Both the position numbers and the translations under genes were made by a program. From JAJKJG01 sp036556825 (GTDB lineage Bacteria; Pseudomonadota; Alphaproteobacteria; Rhizobiales; Beijerinckiaceae), in NCBI GenBank assembly GCA_036556825.1, contig DATBIR010000231.1, positions 1-47,305 of the forward strand: 47,305 nucleotides of DNA. Direction: 5' to 3'. The notes under the pieces were generated by a model that saw only the letters and a program-made list of their open reading frames with translations, was not told the DNA's origin and ran no database searches. Positions 1 to 7,866 of the stretch are shown in pieces; within the stretch, counting starts at the first letter, position 1; each line of letters starts with the position of its first letter.

Positions 1-1290
1 TGCCGTTCGCATTTCACGCGCGGCATCGTCACGTTCCACACCGACTATCTGTTCCGGACCGAGCCGGGCTGGCAGCTGCTGGCGACCGGACCGTTCAATC
101 ATGCGAAGGACAACGCCTCCCCGCTCACGGGCCTCGTGGAAACCGACTGGCTGCCGTATCCCTTCACGATGAACTGGCAGATCCTGCGGCCCGGCCGCCT
201 CGTCTTCGACGAGGGCGAGCCGTTCTGCGTGGTCGTTCCCGTGAACATGCGGGCGGTCGTCGATTGCGAGCCGGAAATCCATCGGCTGTCGGACGACGCC
301 GATCTGGCCCGCCAGCACGATGCGTTCCGCACCGCGCGCGAGAGTTTCATGGAGCGCCATGCGGCCGGCGATGCCGCCACGCTGAAGCAGGCGTGGCAGA
401 AGCATTATTTTGTCGGGCGGCATCCGGACGGCACCAGCGTCGACGCGCATGTCGGCAAGCTGCGCCTCAGCGAGCCGCGCGATCTCCGTGCGCCGCTCGC
501 CACGTCCGGCCATTCCGAAGGGGCGCCGGTCATCGCCCCGGTCGCGGAGCCGAGATGGCAGCAGGACAGTCCGCTCAACGACTTCGACGATAGCCAGGCG
601 GCCGAGAACGAGATTGGCCGGCGGCGCATCGACCGCGACGGCTGCCTGATCGACTGGACTTATACCTACGTGGTGCGGTCACAGGCCGACGCGGCAGCTT
701 GCGATTTTTTGGTGGTCGACGACCTCCTCGGGTCCTGCGAATGCGAGCTCTTGGCGAATGCCTTTGCCGAACTCTCGGACCGGACGGAGAAGGGTGACGC
801 GGTCGATCCGTTCTGGAAAAGCCGCTTCATCTACTACGATGACATCGCCGCTGCCCGACCTGATGCCGGGACGATCATGATCGAGGCGCACAAGCGGGCG
901 GCCGCGCGCGTCGCCGACTTCTTCATGCTGAATGCGCCGGTTTATCCGGACACACTGCATGTCGTGCGCTGGGATTCCGGCATGTTCATGCTGCCGCACG
1001 CCGACAATGCCCACCCCGACAATTCCGAGCACAGGACCGCGCATCGCGATCTGTCGGGAGTCCTCTACCTGAACGACGACTACGCCGGCGGAGAGCTCTA
1101 CTTCACCGCGCTCGACATCGCCATCAAGCCGAAGCGCGGCATGTTCGTGGCCTTTGCGGCCGGCTTCCACCACGAGCATGCGGTCCTTCGCGTGAGCGGC
1201 GGAACGCGGCTGACGATGCCGTGCTTCTTCACCTTCGATCGGGAGAAAGCCGATCGCGGACTGCTGGCGAGCTTGTCGCAGTTTGGGTGA
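1..1290 (+). CDS. DUF6065 / 2OG-Fe(II) oxygenase fusion, 5'-truncated by window
   Basis: The frame is open from base 1 with no stop, so the gene begins left of the window. The N-terminal part contains LFRTEPGW, ETDWLPYPF, TMNWQ and FDEGEPFC, which I recognise as the DUF6065 family, whose function is unknown to me. A prolyl-4-hydroxylase-like double-stranded beta-helix follows. It has the iron-binding HxD (HAD, bases 997-1005), a distal His in HEHAV (about 1177) and the 2-oxoglutarate-binding Arg in GGTR shortly after. A GTG at 136 could be read as a start, but the strong family match upstream of it argues against that. The expected activity is Fe(II)/2-oxoglutarate-dependent hydroxylation of a protein or peptide. 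The substrate is unknown. No operon partner is visible, because the next genes are separated or on the other strand. Confidence 0.85.
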   Translation, partial: CRSHFTRGIVTFHTDYLFRTEPGWQLLATGPFNHAKDNASPLTGLVETDWLPYPFTMNWQILRPGRLVFDEGEPFCVVVPVNMRAVVDCEPEIHRLSDDADLARQHDAFRTARESFMERHAAGDAATLKQAWQKHYFVGRHPDGTSVDAHVGKLRLSEPRDLRAPLATSGHSEGAPVIAPVAEPRWQQDSPLNDFDDSQAAENEIGRRRIDRDGCLIDWTYTYVVRSQADAAACDFLVVDDLLGSCECELLANAFAELSDRTEKGDAVDPFWKSRFIYYDDIAAARPDAGTIMIEAHKRAAARVADFFMLNAPVYPDTLHVVRWDSGMFMLPHADNAHPDNSEHRTAHRDLSGVLYLNDDYAGGELYFTALDIAIKPKRGMFVAFAAGFHHEHAVLRVSGGTRLTMPCFFTFDREKADRGLLASLSQFG

Positions 1291-1506
1291 GCCGCCGCGG
1301 CGCGCGGCGATGCCACGCACGCGCACCGCGATGTTGCATCCTGTGGCCAGTGGAAAAGGCCGGAACGTGGCACGCCCACGCATGTTGAAGCTCGCGCATC
1401 CGTGTTCGCCCGTGTGACCGAGTTGACTTCGCCTCCGCCCGACTTCCCGTAAGCTCCAGCCGATTCGGCTCGGGGGAGACATCGATGAAACTTGCAGGGC
1501 ATCGAC

Positions 1507-1662
1507 ATGAAATCAGTCGATCACAAGGAAGCCGTGCGCCTGACCTGGAAAAGCCGTCACATCCCGATCGGCACGATCGTTCTGGGCATCCTGATGAGCC
1601 TGGGCGTGGTGTCGGCGATCCTGAGCATCATGGCCGCGAGCCCGTCCAACCCGATTCCATGA
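1507..1662 (+). CDS. Small single-pass membrane protein, 51 aa
   Basis: A 51-codon frame encodes a basic/hydrophilic N-terminus (MKSVDHKEAVRLTWKSRH) followed by one hydrophobic segment (about residues 20-44: IPIGTIVLGILMSLGVV...), a plausible transmembrane helix, and a short Pro-rich tail. AGGG at 1496-1499 lies 7 bases before the ATG. A stronger purine tract (GGGGGAGA, about 1472-1479) instead serves an ATG at 1485 in another frame, whose product has no protein-like composition. A TTG at 1492 in the correct frame is an alternative start. I do not recognise a family. It is reported because the hydrophobicity pattern is far more gene-like than the competing frame. Confidence 0.5.
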   Translation: MKSVDHKEAVRLTWKSRHIPIGTIVLGILMSLGVVSAILSIMAASPSNPIP

Positions 1663-1762
1663 AACCTGAATATCGCTGACTTGCAGATGATCATATTGGA
1701 GCGCCGCCTTATGCCCGACGCGCCGCACGCTTTCCGGGCCTGCTGCCCGGCGGGGGCGCCCG

Positions 1763-2524
1763 TCACACCGACGCGGTCAGCCCGCCATCGACGAAAAGGA
1801 TCTGGCCGTTGACGTAGTCCGACGCGCTCGATGCCAGGAAGATCGCCGCACCGGCGAGCTCGTCGGGCTCGCCCCAGCGCCGGGCCGGCGTGCGTGCCCG
1901 CACCCAGGCGTCGAAGTCGGCGTCGGCCATCAGGGTTTCGTTCATCTCGGTGCGGAAGTAGCCGGGCGCGATGCCGTTGACCTGGATGTTGTGGGGTCCG
2001 AGCTCGACGGCGAGGCCGCGCGTCAGCATCTTCAGCCCACCCTTGGCGGCGGTGTAGGGCACGATGCTCGGCCGGCCGAGCTCCGACATCACCGACAAGG
2101 TGTTGATGATCTTGCCGCGGCGCCGCTGCACCATGCCCCTGCCGACGGCCTGGGCGAGGAAGAACGGCGCCGAGAGATGCGTCGCGATCATGCGGTCCCA
2201 GCCTTCGGCCGGAAACGCGAGCACCGGCGCGCGCTGCTGGATGCCGGCATTGTTGACGAGGATGTCGATGGCGCCGTGCTCTTGCTCGGCGCGCTCGACG
2301 AGCGCGCCGAGGGCATCGCGATCGGTGACGTCGCAGGTCAGCGGCAGGGCCGTGCCGCCGCTCTGCCGGATGGCCGCGGCCGCCCCGTCGAGCCGCGCCG
2401 CATCCCGCCCGACCAGGGTCAGGCGCGCGCCCGCGCCCGCCAAGCCTTCGGCGATGGCCCGGCCGAGGCCCGAGCCGCCGCCGGTGAGGAGCGCGTGCCG
2501 TCCGGACAGGTCGAAGCTCGTCAT
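1763..2524 (-). CDS. SDR family oxidoreductase (gluconate 5-dehydrogenase-like)
   Basis: This is a classical short-chain dehydrogenase/reductase of 253 residues, the usual length. It has the Rossmann TGGGSGLG loop at 14-21, NNAG at 91-94, catalytic Ser144 (NTLSVMS) and the Tyr157-x3-Lys161 pair (YTAAK). The C-terminal NGQILFVDGG motif is typical of the family. The fold binds NAD(P)H and oxidises or reduces an alcohol/ketone. Overall it resembles the 2-keto-D-gluconate/gluconate 5-dehydrogenase group, but the substrate cannot be assigned from sequence. The ATG at 2524 is chosen because GGAAG sits about 5 bases upstream, although the frame continues further upstream. It stands alone on the minus strand. 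Confidence 0.88.
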   Translation of the reverse strand: MTSFDLSGRHALLTGGGSGLGRAIAEGLAGAGARLTLVGRDAARLDGAAAAIRQSGGTALPLTCDVTDRDALGALVERAEQEHGAIDILVNNAGIQQRAPVLAFPAEGWDRMIATHLSAPFFLAQAVGRGMVQRRRGKIINTLSVMSELGRPSIVPYTAAKGGLKMLTRGLAVELGPHNIQVNGIAPGYFRTEMNETLMADADFDAWVRARTPARRWGEPDELAGAAIFLASSASDYVNGQILFVDGGLTASV

Positions 2525-2740
2525 GGCGCTTCCATTCTGAACCTTTCCAGCATCGGCCAGGGGGCGCGGCATGTCGAGCGCCTGGCCAGGGAATCGGGTG
2601 GAGCGACGCACCGCCGCAGCAGGAGACCCTCAAGGGGGCCTCGAACTAGCTGGGGACGGCGGTGCCCGCCGGCTTGCCGCGACTCATGGCGCGCCTGCAC
2701 GATGCCGATTCGCAACTTGCAGACCTGTCGAGGCCATCTC

Positions 2741-3862
2741 GTGGGCTTTCGTTTCCTTCACACTGCCGATTGGCAGCTTGGCAAGCCGTTCGCCCACATT
2801 CCGGGCGACTCGGGCGCGGAGCTGCGCGCCGAGCGCATCAACACCGTGCGGCGCATCGCCGAGCTGGCGCGCGACAAGGCCGTCGACGCGGTGCTCGTGG
2901 CCGGGGACGCGTTCGACAGCAACGACGTCGCCAACCGGACGATCGTGCGCGCGGTCGAGGCCCTGGCGCCCTTCGCCGGCCAATGGATATTCCTGCCGGG
3001 CAACCACGACGCGGCGCTCGCGCACAGCGTCTGGACGCGCATGCGCGACCTCGGGCTGCCGAGCAACATCGTCGTCGCCGACCGGCCCGAACCGATCGTC
3101 GCATGGGAGGGGAGGGCGGCCGTGCTGCCGGCGCCGCTGCGGCGCAGGCGCGAGTCCCTCGACCAGACCGAATGGTTCGACCGCGCCCCGAGCCCGGAGG
3201 GGAGCTGCCGCATCGGGCTCGCCCATGGCAGCGTCGCCGGGCGCCTTCCCGACACCGCCGACGCCGCCAACGAGATTCCCGGCGACCGCGCCGAGCGGGC
3301 GAAACTCTGCTACCTCGCGCTTGGCGACTGGCACGGCGCGCTCAAGATCGCCCCGCGCACCTGGTATTCGGGCTCGCCCGAGCCCGACCGGCACAAGGCC
3401 AACGATTCCGGCTTCGTGCAGTTTGTCGAGATCGACGGGCCCGGCGCGCCCGAGCGGACCGAGATGATCTCGGTGGGGCGCTTTTCGTGGTTGCGGCTCG
3501 ACATCGAGTTCCTCGACGGCACGTGCCAGAAACTGGTCGAAACGCTGCAGACGCTGCCTCGGCCGCACCACCACTGCGTCGTCTCTCTCTGCCTGCGGGG
3601 GAGCATCAGCCTCGCCGAGCGGCGGCGGCTCGAGGGCGAGATCAAGACCTGGGAGGCGCGTCTCCATCACCTCGATGTCGACGACAGCGGCGTCATCGAC
3701 GAGCCGACCGCGGACGATCTCGACGCCCTCGATACCGGCGGGTTCGTGCGCATCGCCGTCGAGCGGCTCAGGGAGAAGGCCGCGGGCGCCGGTGACGAGG
3801 CCGACGTCGCACGCACGGCCTTGCGGATGATGTATCTCGATCACCTCGGCCAAGGGGGCTGA
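2741..3862 (+). CDS. DNA repair exonuclease-type metallophosphoesterase (SbcD/YhaO-like)
   Basis: This 373-residue calcineurin-like phosphoesterase has family motifs in order: HTADWQ (7-12), GD (55-56), GNHD (87-90), AHG (161-163) and GDWHG (195-199). These line the two-metal site used by Mre11/SbcD nucleases. In motif I the usual D-x-H reads D-x-Q (Asp10-Trp-Gln12), which I believe is characteristic of this YhaO-like subgroup. The product is expected to be the nuclease half of a two-component DNA end-processing complex with the ATPase encoded 3 bases downstream. A GTG start at 2741 is preferred because GAGG lies 7 bases upstream and the protein then begins directly at the first beta-strand. 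ATG 2702 is the alternative. Confidence 0.85.
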   Translation: MGFRFLHTADWQLGKPFAHIPGDSGAELRAERINTVRRIAELARDKAVDAVLVAGDAFDSNDVANRTIVRAVEALAPFAGQWIFLPGNHDAALAHSVWTRMRDLGLPSNIVVADRPEPIVAWEGRAAVLPAPLRRRRESLDQTEWFDRAPSPEGSCRIGLAHGSVAGRLPDTADAANEIPGDRAERAKLCYLALGDWHGALKIAPRTWYSGSPEPDRHKANDSGFVQFVEIDGPGAPERTEMISVGRFSWLRLDIEFLDGTCQKLVETLQTLPRPHHHCVVSLCLRGSISLAERRRLEGEIKTWEARLHHLDVDDSGVIDEPTADDLDALDTGGFVRIAVERLREKAAGAGDEADVARTALRMMYLDHLGQGG

Positions 3863-3865
3863 CGC

Positions 3866-6487
3866 ATGCAACTGCGCAGCATCGAGGTCAGGGATTTCCG
3901 CAAGCTCAGCCGCGTCTGCGTGCGTGACCTGCGGGACGGGCTCAACGTCGTGGTCGGCGACAACGAGGCCGGCAAGTCGACGCTGCTGGCGGCCCTGCGC
4001 ACCGTGCTTTTCGAGCGCTACCGCGTTGGCGGCGAAGTCGCCGAGCGCATGCTGCCCTACGGCCAGTCCGTGCGTCCCGAAATCACCATCGAGTTCGACC
4101 TGAACGGCAAGCCGTGGCGACTGCACAAGGCGTTTTGCCAGCGTCACGAGGCGGAGCTGTCGAGCAACGGCGAGCGCTACACGGGCGACGAGGTCGACGA
4201 GCGCCTGACCGACCTGCTCGGCTTCGTGGCGCCGGGCCGGGGCGGCTCGCAACCCGACAAGCACCAGGGCATCTACGGCCTTCTGTGGGTCGAGCAGGGC
4301 GCCTCGCACCGCGCCCTCAACGTCGGCGCCGGCAAGGGGACTCTCGCGTCGGCGCTCGAGGCTGAGGTCGGCCAGGTGCTCGGCGGCGCGCGCGGCCGGG
4401 CGCTCCTCGACTCGGCGGAACAGCGCCGCGGCGCCTTCTGGGACAAGCGCGGTAGCGCCAAGGGTGACTACAGGGGCCTGCGCGACGAGGTGGCGAAGCT
4501 CACGGAGCAGAAGGCCGGTCTCGAGGCGCAGCTCGCGACCTACGACGGAAAAGTTGCAGAGCTGGAGGCGAGGCAGGAAGCCCTGGCGCGCCACAACCGG
4601 GAGGATCGGCTCGACCGCGCCGTCCAGGATCTGGAGAAGGCGAGAGCGGCCGTCGCGCAGGTGAGGGCCTTCGAGGATGCGCTCAAGGACGCCACCGAGC
4701 GCGCGAAACGCTGCGCCGCGGAGCGGAACATGGCCGCCGAGCGGCGCCGCGCCCGCGACGATCTCGTGCGCAAGGTCAGGGAGGCGCGCGCCTCGCTGAC
4801 CGAGGTCGAAGTGCTGGCCGGCGAGGGCGGAGCCGCGTTCGAGCGTCAGGCCGCGCTGGCGCGCACGGCCGAGCAGGGGCTGGCCGAAACCCGCGCGCGT
4901 CTCAAAGCGCTCGCCGACGCCGTTGCCAAGGTCGAGCGGGAGCTGGCGCGCCGCAAGGCAGCCGACGAGCTGGTCAAGAGCGAGCAGCAGCTCGCGGAGG
5001 CGGCGGCGGCAGACGAGAAGCGGCGTGAGGCCCTTGCGCTCGCCGCTTCCGTCACGCTGACGGAACAGGATGTCGCCGCGCTGGAGCAGCTGCGGCGTGA
5101 GCTCGACAAGGCGCGCGCCCAGCTCGATGCGGCGAGCGTTCGCATTACCTTCGAGCCCGATGGCGCGCGCGCGATCACGGTCGACGGCGCGGCGCACGAT
5201 GCGGCGACATCGCTCGCCCTCTCCAACGACGCCAGGCTGCATCTGGAAGGTTTCGGCACGCTTCTGGTCAGGCCCGGCGGTGGCACCGACACCCTGGCGC
5301 GCAAGGTCGAGGCGGCGCGGCAGGCTTTGGACGATCGCCTGCAAGCCGCCGGCTTCGCCGGGATCACCGACGCAGCCGCTGCCGTGCAGCGCAAAGGCCG
5401 CGCCGAGCAGGAGGCTGCCGCCCACAAGCGGCTGGTGAGCGCGCTTGCTCCGAAGGGACTGGAGGCGCTGCGCGACCAGGTGGAGCGCCAGAAGATCGCC
5501 GCGGCGCCATCCGGCGAAGCGCCGTCCGAGGCCTCGGACGCGACTCTTGCGCAGTTGCGCCGCGATCTGCGGACGCTCGAAGACGAGGTCGAAACGAACG
5601 AAGCCGCCGCGGAGCAGGCACGCCGGATCCGGGAGCGCGAAGGGCGAGAGCAGGCGGCGCGCGACGAACGCCTGGCGGGCGCGCGGCGCGACCACGAGGG
5701 GCGATCCCGCGAGCTGGCGGATGCCCGCGCGCAGGCGACGGACGAGGACCTTGCGGCGTCCACGCACCAGGCGGAGGCGCGGCTCGCCGAAGCCGAAGCC
5801 GCGGAAGCCGCCGCGCGGCGTGCGCTGGAGGCCGCCGAGCCCGAGGTGGCGGCGCTCACCCTCAAGCGCGCCGAGGCCGCCGAAAGGTCCATCCGCGAGG
5901 ACATCGCGCAGCTCACGCGTCAGAAGCGCGAGATCGAGATCGAGCTGCGCGCGCTCGGCCAGGAAGGCCTCGGCGAGCAGCTCGCCGAAACCGACGGACG
6001 GCTCGCCTTCAAGCAGCGCAAGCTCGCCGCCATGGACGTGGAGGCGCTCGCCGCGCGTCTGCTCCACGACACGCTTGTCGACGCGCAACGCGACTCAAAG
6101 GACCGCTGGCTCGGACCGGTGCGCGAGCGCGTCAGGCCATATCTGAAGCTGATCCAGCCCGACAGCGACATCGTCCTCAACGAGGAGACGATGGAAATCG
6201 AGTCCTTCGTCAGGAACGGCCGCATCGAGCCTTTCACCGGTCTTAGCGTCGGCGCCCGCGAGCAGGTCGCCGTGATCACCCGTCTCGCCCTCGCCGAGAT
6301 GCTGGTCGGGGCGGGCCAGCCCTCGGCCGTGATCCTCGACGACGCGCTCGTCAACACCGACGAGGGACGGCTCGAACGCATGCACCTCGTGCTGCAAAAG
6401 GCCTCGGACGCGCTGCAGATCCTGGTGCTGACCTGCCGCGAGCGCGATTTCGTGCAGCTCGGCGCGCCGATCCGCCGGGTCAGCTGA
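3866..6487 (+). CDS. YhaN-like AAA/SMC-type ATPase, partner of the upstream nuclease
   Basis: This 873-residue protein has an N-terminal ATPase half with Walker A GDNEAGKST (31-39) and a long Ala/Glu/Arg/Lys-rich coiled-coil centre interrupted near residues 420-490. The C-terminal half carries an ABC-like signature (LSVGAREQ, about 790) and Walker B (VILDD, about 820). This is the Rad50/SbcC architecture. There is no CxxC zinc hook, however, and few cysteines overall, which fits YhaN rather than SbcC. It starts 3 bases after the nuclease stop, so the two are co-transcribed and probably co-assemble for DNA break processing or repair. The start ATG at 3866 is well supported by AAGGGGG just upstream. 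Confidence 0.85.
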   Translation: MQLRSIEVRDFRKLSRVCVRDLRDGLNVVVGDNEAGKSTLLAALRTVLFERYRVGGEVAERMLPYGQSVRPEITIEFDLNGKPWRLHKAFCQRHEAELSSNGERYTGDEVDERLTDLLGFVAPGRGGSQPDKHQGIYGLLWVEQGASHRALNVGAGKGTLASALEAEVGQVLGGARGRALLDSAEQRRGAFWDKRGSAKGDYRGLRDEVAKLTEQKAGLEAQLATYDGKVAELEARQEALARHNREDRLDRAVQDLEKARAAVAQVRAFEDALKDATERAKRCAAERNMAAERRRARDDLVRKVREARASLTEVEVLAGEGGAAFERQAALARTAEQGLAETRARLKALADAVAKVERELARRKAADELVKSEQQLAEAAAADEKRREALALAASVTLTEQDVAALEQLRRELDKARAQLDAASVRITFEPDGARAITVDGAAHDAATSLALSNDARLHLEGFGTLLVRPGGGTDTLARKVEAARQALDDRLQAAGFAGITDAAAAVQRKGRAEQEAAAHKRLVSALAPKGLEALRDQVERQKIAAAPSGEAPSEASDATLAQLRRDLRTLEDEVETNEAAAEQARRIREREGREQAARDERLAGARRDHEGRSRELADARAQATDEDLAASTHQAEARLAEAEAAEAAARRALEAAEPEVAALTLKRAEAAERSIREDIAQLTRQKREIEIELRALGQEGLGEQLAETDGRLAFKQRKLAAMDVEALAARLLHDTLVDAQRDSKDRWLGPVRERVRPYLKLIQPDSDIVLNEETMEIESFVRNGRIEPFTGLSVGAREQVAVITRLALAEMLVGAGQPSAVILDDALVNTDEGRLERMHLVLQKASDALQILVLTCRERDFVQLGAPIRRVS

Positions 6488-6496
6488 ACGGGCCCT

Positions 6497-6669
6497 TCAC
6501 CGCAGCGGCCTGCTTCCGTCAGGTACCCGCGCGTCGAACGCGTTGAGTGTCATCGCCACCATGACGTAGAAGCCCGTGGCACGGCGCCACGCGTGCCGGC
6601 GATCTCGTCATAGACGCGCCGCTGGTTCGGCGTCAGTTCGTCGGGCCGCAATTCGGGAAGACGGGTCAT
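6497..6669 (-). pseudogene. Internally deleted carboxymuconolactone-decarboxylase-like remnant
   Basis: Reading from ATG 6669, the first ~30 residues (MTRLPELRPDELTPNQRRVY, then DEIAGTRGAV) match the start of carboxymuconolactone decarboxylase/AhpD-like proteins. The frame then stops near 6553. In a neighbouring frame the codons from about 6576 down to 6497 read GFYVMVAMTLNAFDARVPDG, the typical C-terminus of the same family. The central ~100 residues, including the expected redox Cys region, are missing. The two ends are joined out of frame, which indicates an internal deletion plus frameshift. The residue motifs are read directly. The family assignment is from memory of these conserved ends. 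Confidence 0.6.
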
Positions 6670-6673
6670 CAGC

Positions 6674-6727
6674 ATGATCCGGCGAAGGGGACACCACTTC
6701 GCCGAATAGGATCATCCGACACAAAAG
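6674..6727 (+). repeat. Dispersed palindromic intergenic repeat, copy A
   Basis: Nested inverted repeat: the outer arms ATGATCC and GGATCAT enclose the inner arms CGGCGAAG and CTTCGCCG, followed by a CCGACACAAAA tail. Related copies occur at 29071, 41446, 43969 (reverse orientation) and 45385. The element lies between the decayed gene remnant and the small-protein genes. Confidence 0.7.
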
Positions 6728-6882
6728 AAAAGAGCGGAATGGCTTCGATCTGGAGCGATGCGATCCCGCTCGCGCGGAAGACCATACAGTCCGGCGCACG
6801 AAAGGGAAGATTGGAAAGCATGGAGCGGAACTGTGCGTCAGCCGAACTGGCGACGAGACGATGGCGGCGACCTCCTGACGGA

Positions 6883-7290
6883 TCACGCAGGCCGCGGCCG
6901 CAACGCCGACAGCGACGCAGCCATCAGAGCCTCGGGCGAGAAGCGCTGCGCGTGTTCCCTCGCCATGCGCCGGGCAAGACGCTGCTGATGCAGGAGACGC
7001 TGGACGGGCGTGCCATGGAATGCCTGCGCCTGCTGCACGAAACGCGACACCACCTCGGCAGGCGGCATGGCGCGCGCAACGTGAATGGCAGGTCGATGCG
7101 AGAGTGCGGCAGCCGGCCTGCCGACCGGGAGTTTCGATGCCGACAACAGGTCCTCGGGCGAGAAGCTCTGCTCGTGCTCCTTCGCCATGCGCCTGGCGAG
7201 GCGCTGCTGATGCAGGAGCCGCTGAACCGCGCTGCCCTCGAAGGTTTGCGCTTTCTCCACGAAACTCAACACGACCTCTCTGGGTGGCAT
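6883..7290 (-). CDS. Unrecognised 135-aa protein made of two tandem ~52-residue repeats
   Basis: Residues 1-52 and 75-126 are copies of the same unit: MPPxEVVxxFVxxAQxFxGxxVQ, then RLLHQQRLARRMAxEH, then FSPExL. They are identical at 37 of 52 positions and separated by a 22-residue Pro/Arg/His linker. Each unit looks like two amphipathic helices. GAGG stands about 6 bases before ATG 7290. It follows another small gene (7360-7692) on the same strand with a 69-base gap, so the two may be co-transcribed. I know no family for it. The preserved helical pattern and near-identical basic core in both copies suggest selection rather than a chance frame. A nucleic-acid or protein-binding role is possible but is only inference. 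Confidence 0.6.
   Translation of the reverse strand: MPPREVVLSFVEKAQTFEGSAVQRLLHQQRLARRMAKEHEQSFSPEDLLSASKLPVGRPAAALSHRPAIHVARAMPPAEVVSRFVQQAQAFHGTPVQRLLHQQRLARRMAREHAQRFSPEALMAASLSALRPRPA
6913..7290 (-). repeat. Intragenic duplication (two ~156-bp units)
   Basis: Unit 1 occupies 7135-7290 and unit 2 occupies 6913-7068. DNA similarity is high in the middle of each unit: CGCCATGCGCC and CGCTGCTGATGCAGGAG appear in both on the plus strand. This marks a gene-internal duplication that has since diverged. Confidence 0.75.
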
Positions 7291-7359
7291 GAGAACCTCG
7301 AGCGGGACGAACGGACGTGAATGAAACCTGACGGCCGACCTGGAATGGATCTGGGCGAC

Positions 7360-7692
7360 CTATTCTTCCAGCCGTGGCGGTTCCTGGATGCGTGGTGCGA
7401 AGCGGGGTTTGGCATGGGCGTCCAGACTGATCTTGCGGAGCGTCAGGCGGCGCTCCACCTCTTTCGACCATGCGACAAGGGCCTTGCGCTGCAGGGCGTG
7501 GCGTACGCCGATCTGCGCCGCGAGCCTCTCCTTGACCGAATGATCGGCAACCGTTCTGACGAAGTCCTCGCGTTCCGCAACGAATCGCGCTTCTGCCGTC
7601 GCCATCCTCTCCGAGCGTTGCGGCTTTCCGCGCCGTACCTGACCAGCAGGGAAAATGATCGGCAGCGGTGACAGTTTTCCGCTCCGGGACAT
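7360..7692 (-). CDS. Unrecognised basic protein, 110 aa
   Basis: I choose ATG 7692 because the minus strand carries GGGAGG 5 bases ahead of it, one of the best ribosome-binding sites in this zone. A GTG at 7767 in the same frame lacks this support. The protein begins MSRSGKLSPLPIIFPAGQ and has a central, probably helical charged region (about 36-90, with WSKEVERRLTLRK), then a Pro-rich end. No signal peptide or membrane segment is visible. It lies upstream of the tandem-repeat protein on the same strand and may form a two-gene unit with it. No family recognised. Confidence 0.55.
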   Translation of the reverse strand: MSRSGKLSPLPIIFPAGQVRRGKPQRSERMATAEARFVAEREDFVRTVADHSVKERLAAQIGVRHALQRKALVAWSKEVERRLTLRKISLDAHAKPRFAPRIQEPPRLEE

Positions 7693-7866
7693 ACGTACCT
7701 CCCAGTTGACGGAGCGCCTGTGCGCGTCTCGATTGTGATCGAACAGATCGCTGCTGCCGCCGCTCACGCATCAATGTGACGAAAGCAGGATGAGCAAGAC
7801 TTACGCAGGCTTCCGGCAGTCGTCTGTTTGAAACCCGACACACCGGGAGATTTTGTCGGCGGAGAG

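Noticed and set aside
1485..1679. 64-codon frame with the best local ribosome-binding site
   Set aside because: The translated product (His/Arg/Asp/Pro-rich) does not look like a protein. The alternative frame from 1507 gives a clear membrane helix. The case is not fully settled.
2684..6088. Minus-strand open frame of more than 1,100 codons
   Set aside because: It is antisense to the nuclease and ATPase genes, has Arg/Leu/Gly-biased composition without motifs, and arises from the high G+C third positions of the real genes.
3866..6487. Assignment of the ATPase as SbcC
   Set aside because: There is no zinc-hook CxxC in the coiled coil and the length and partner fit the YhaN type better.
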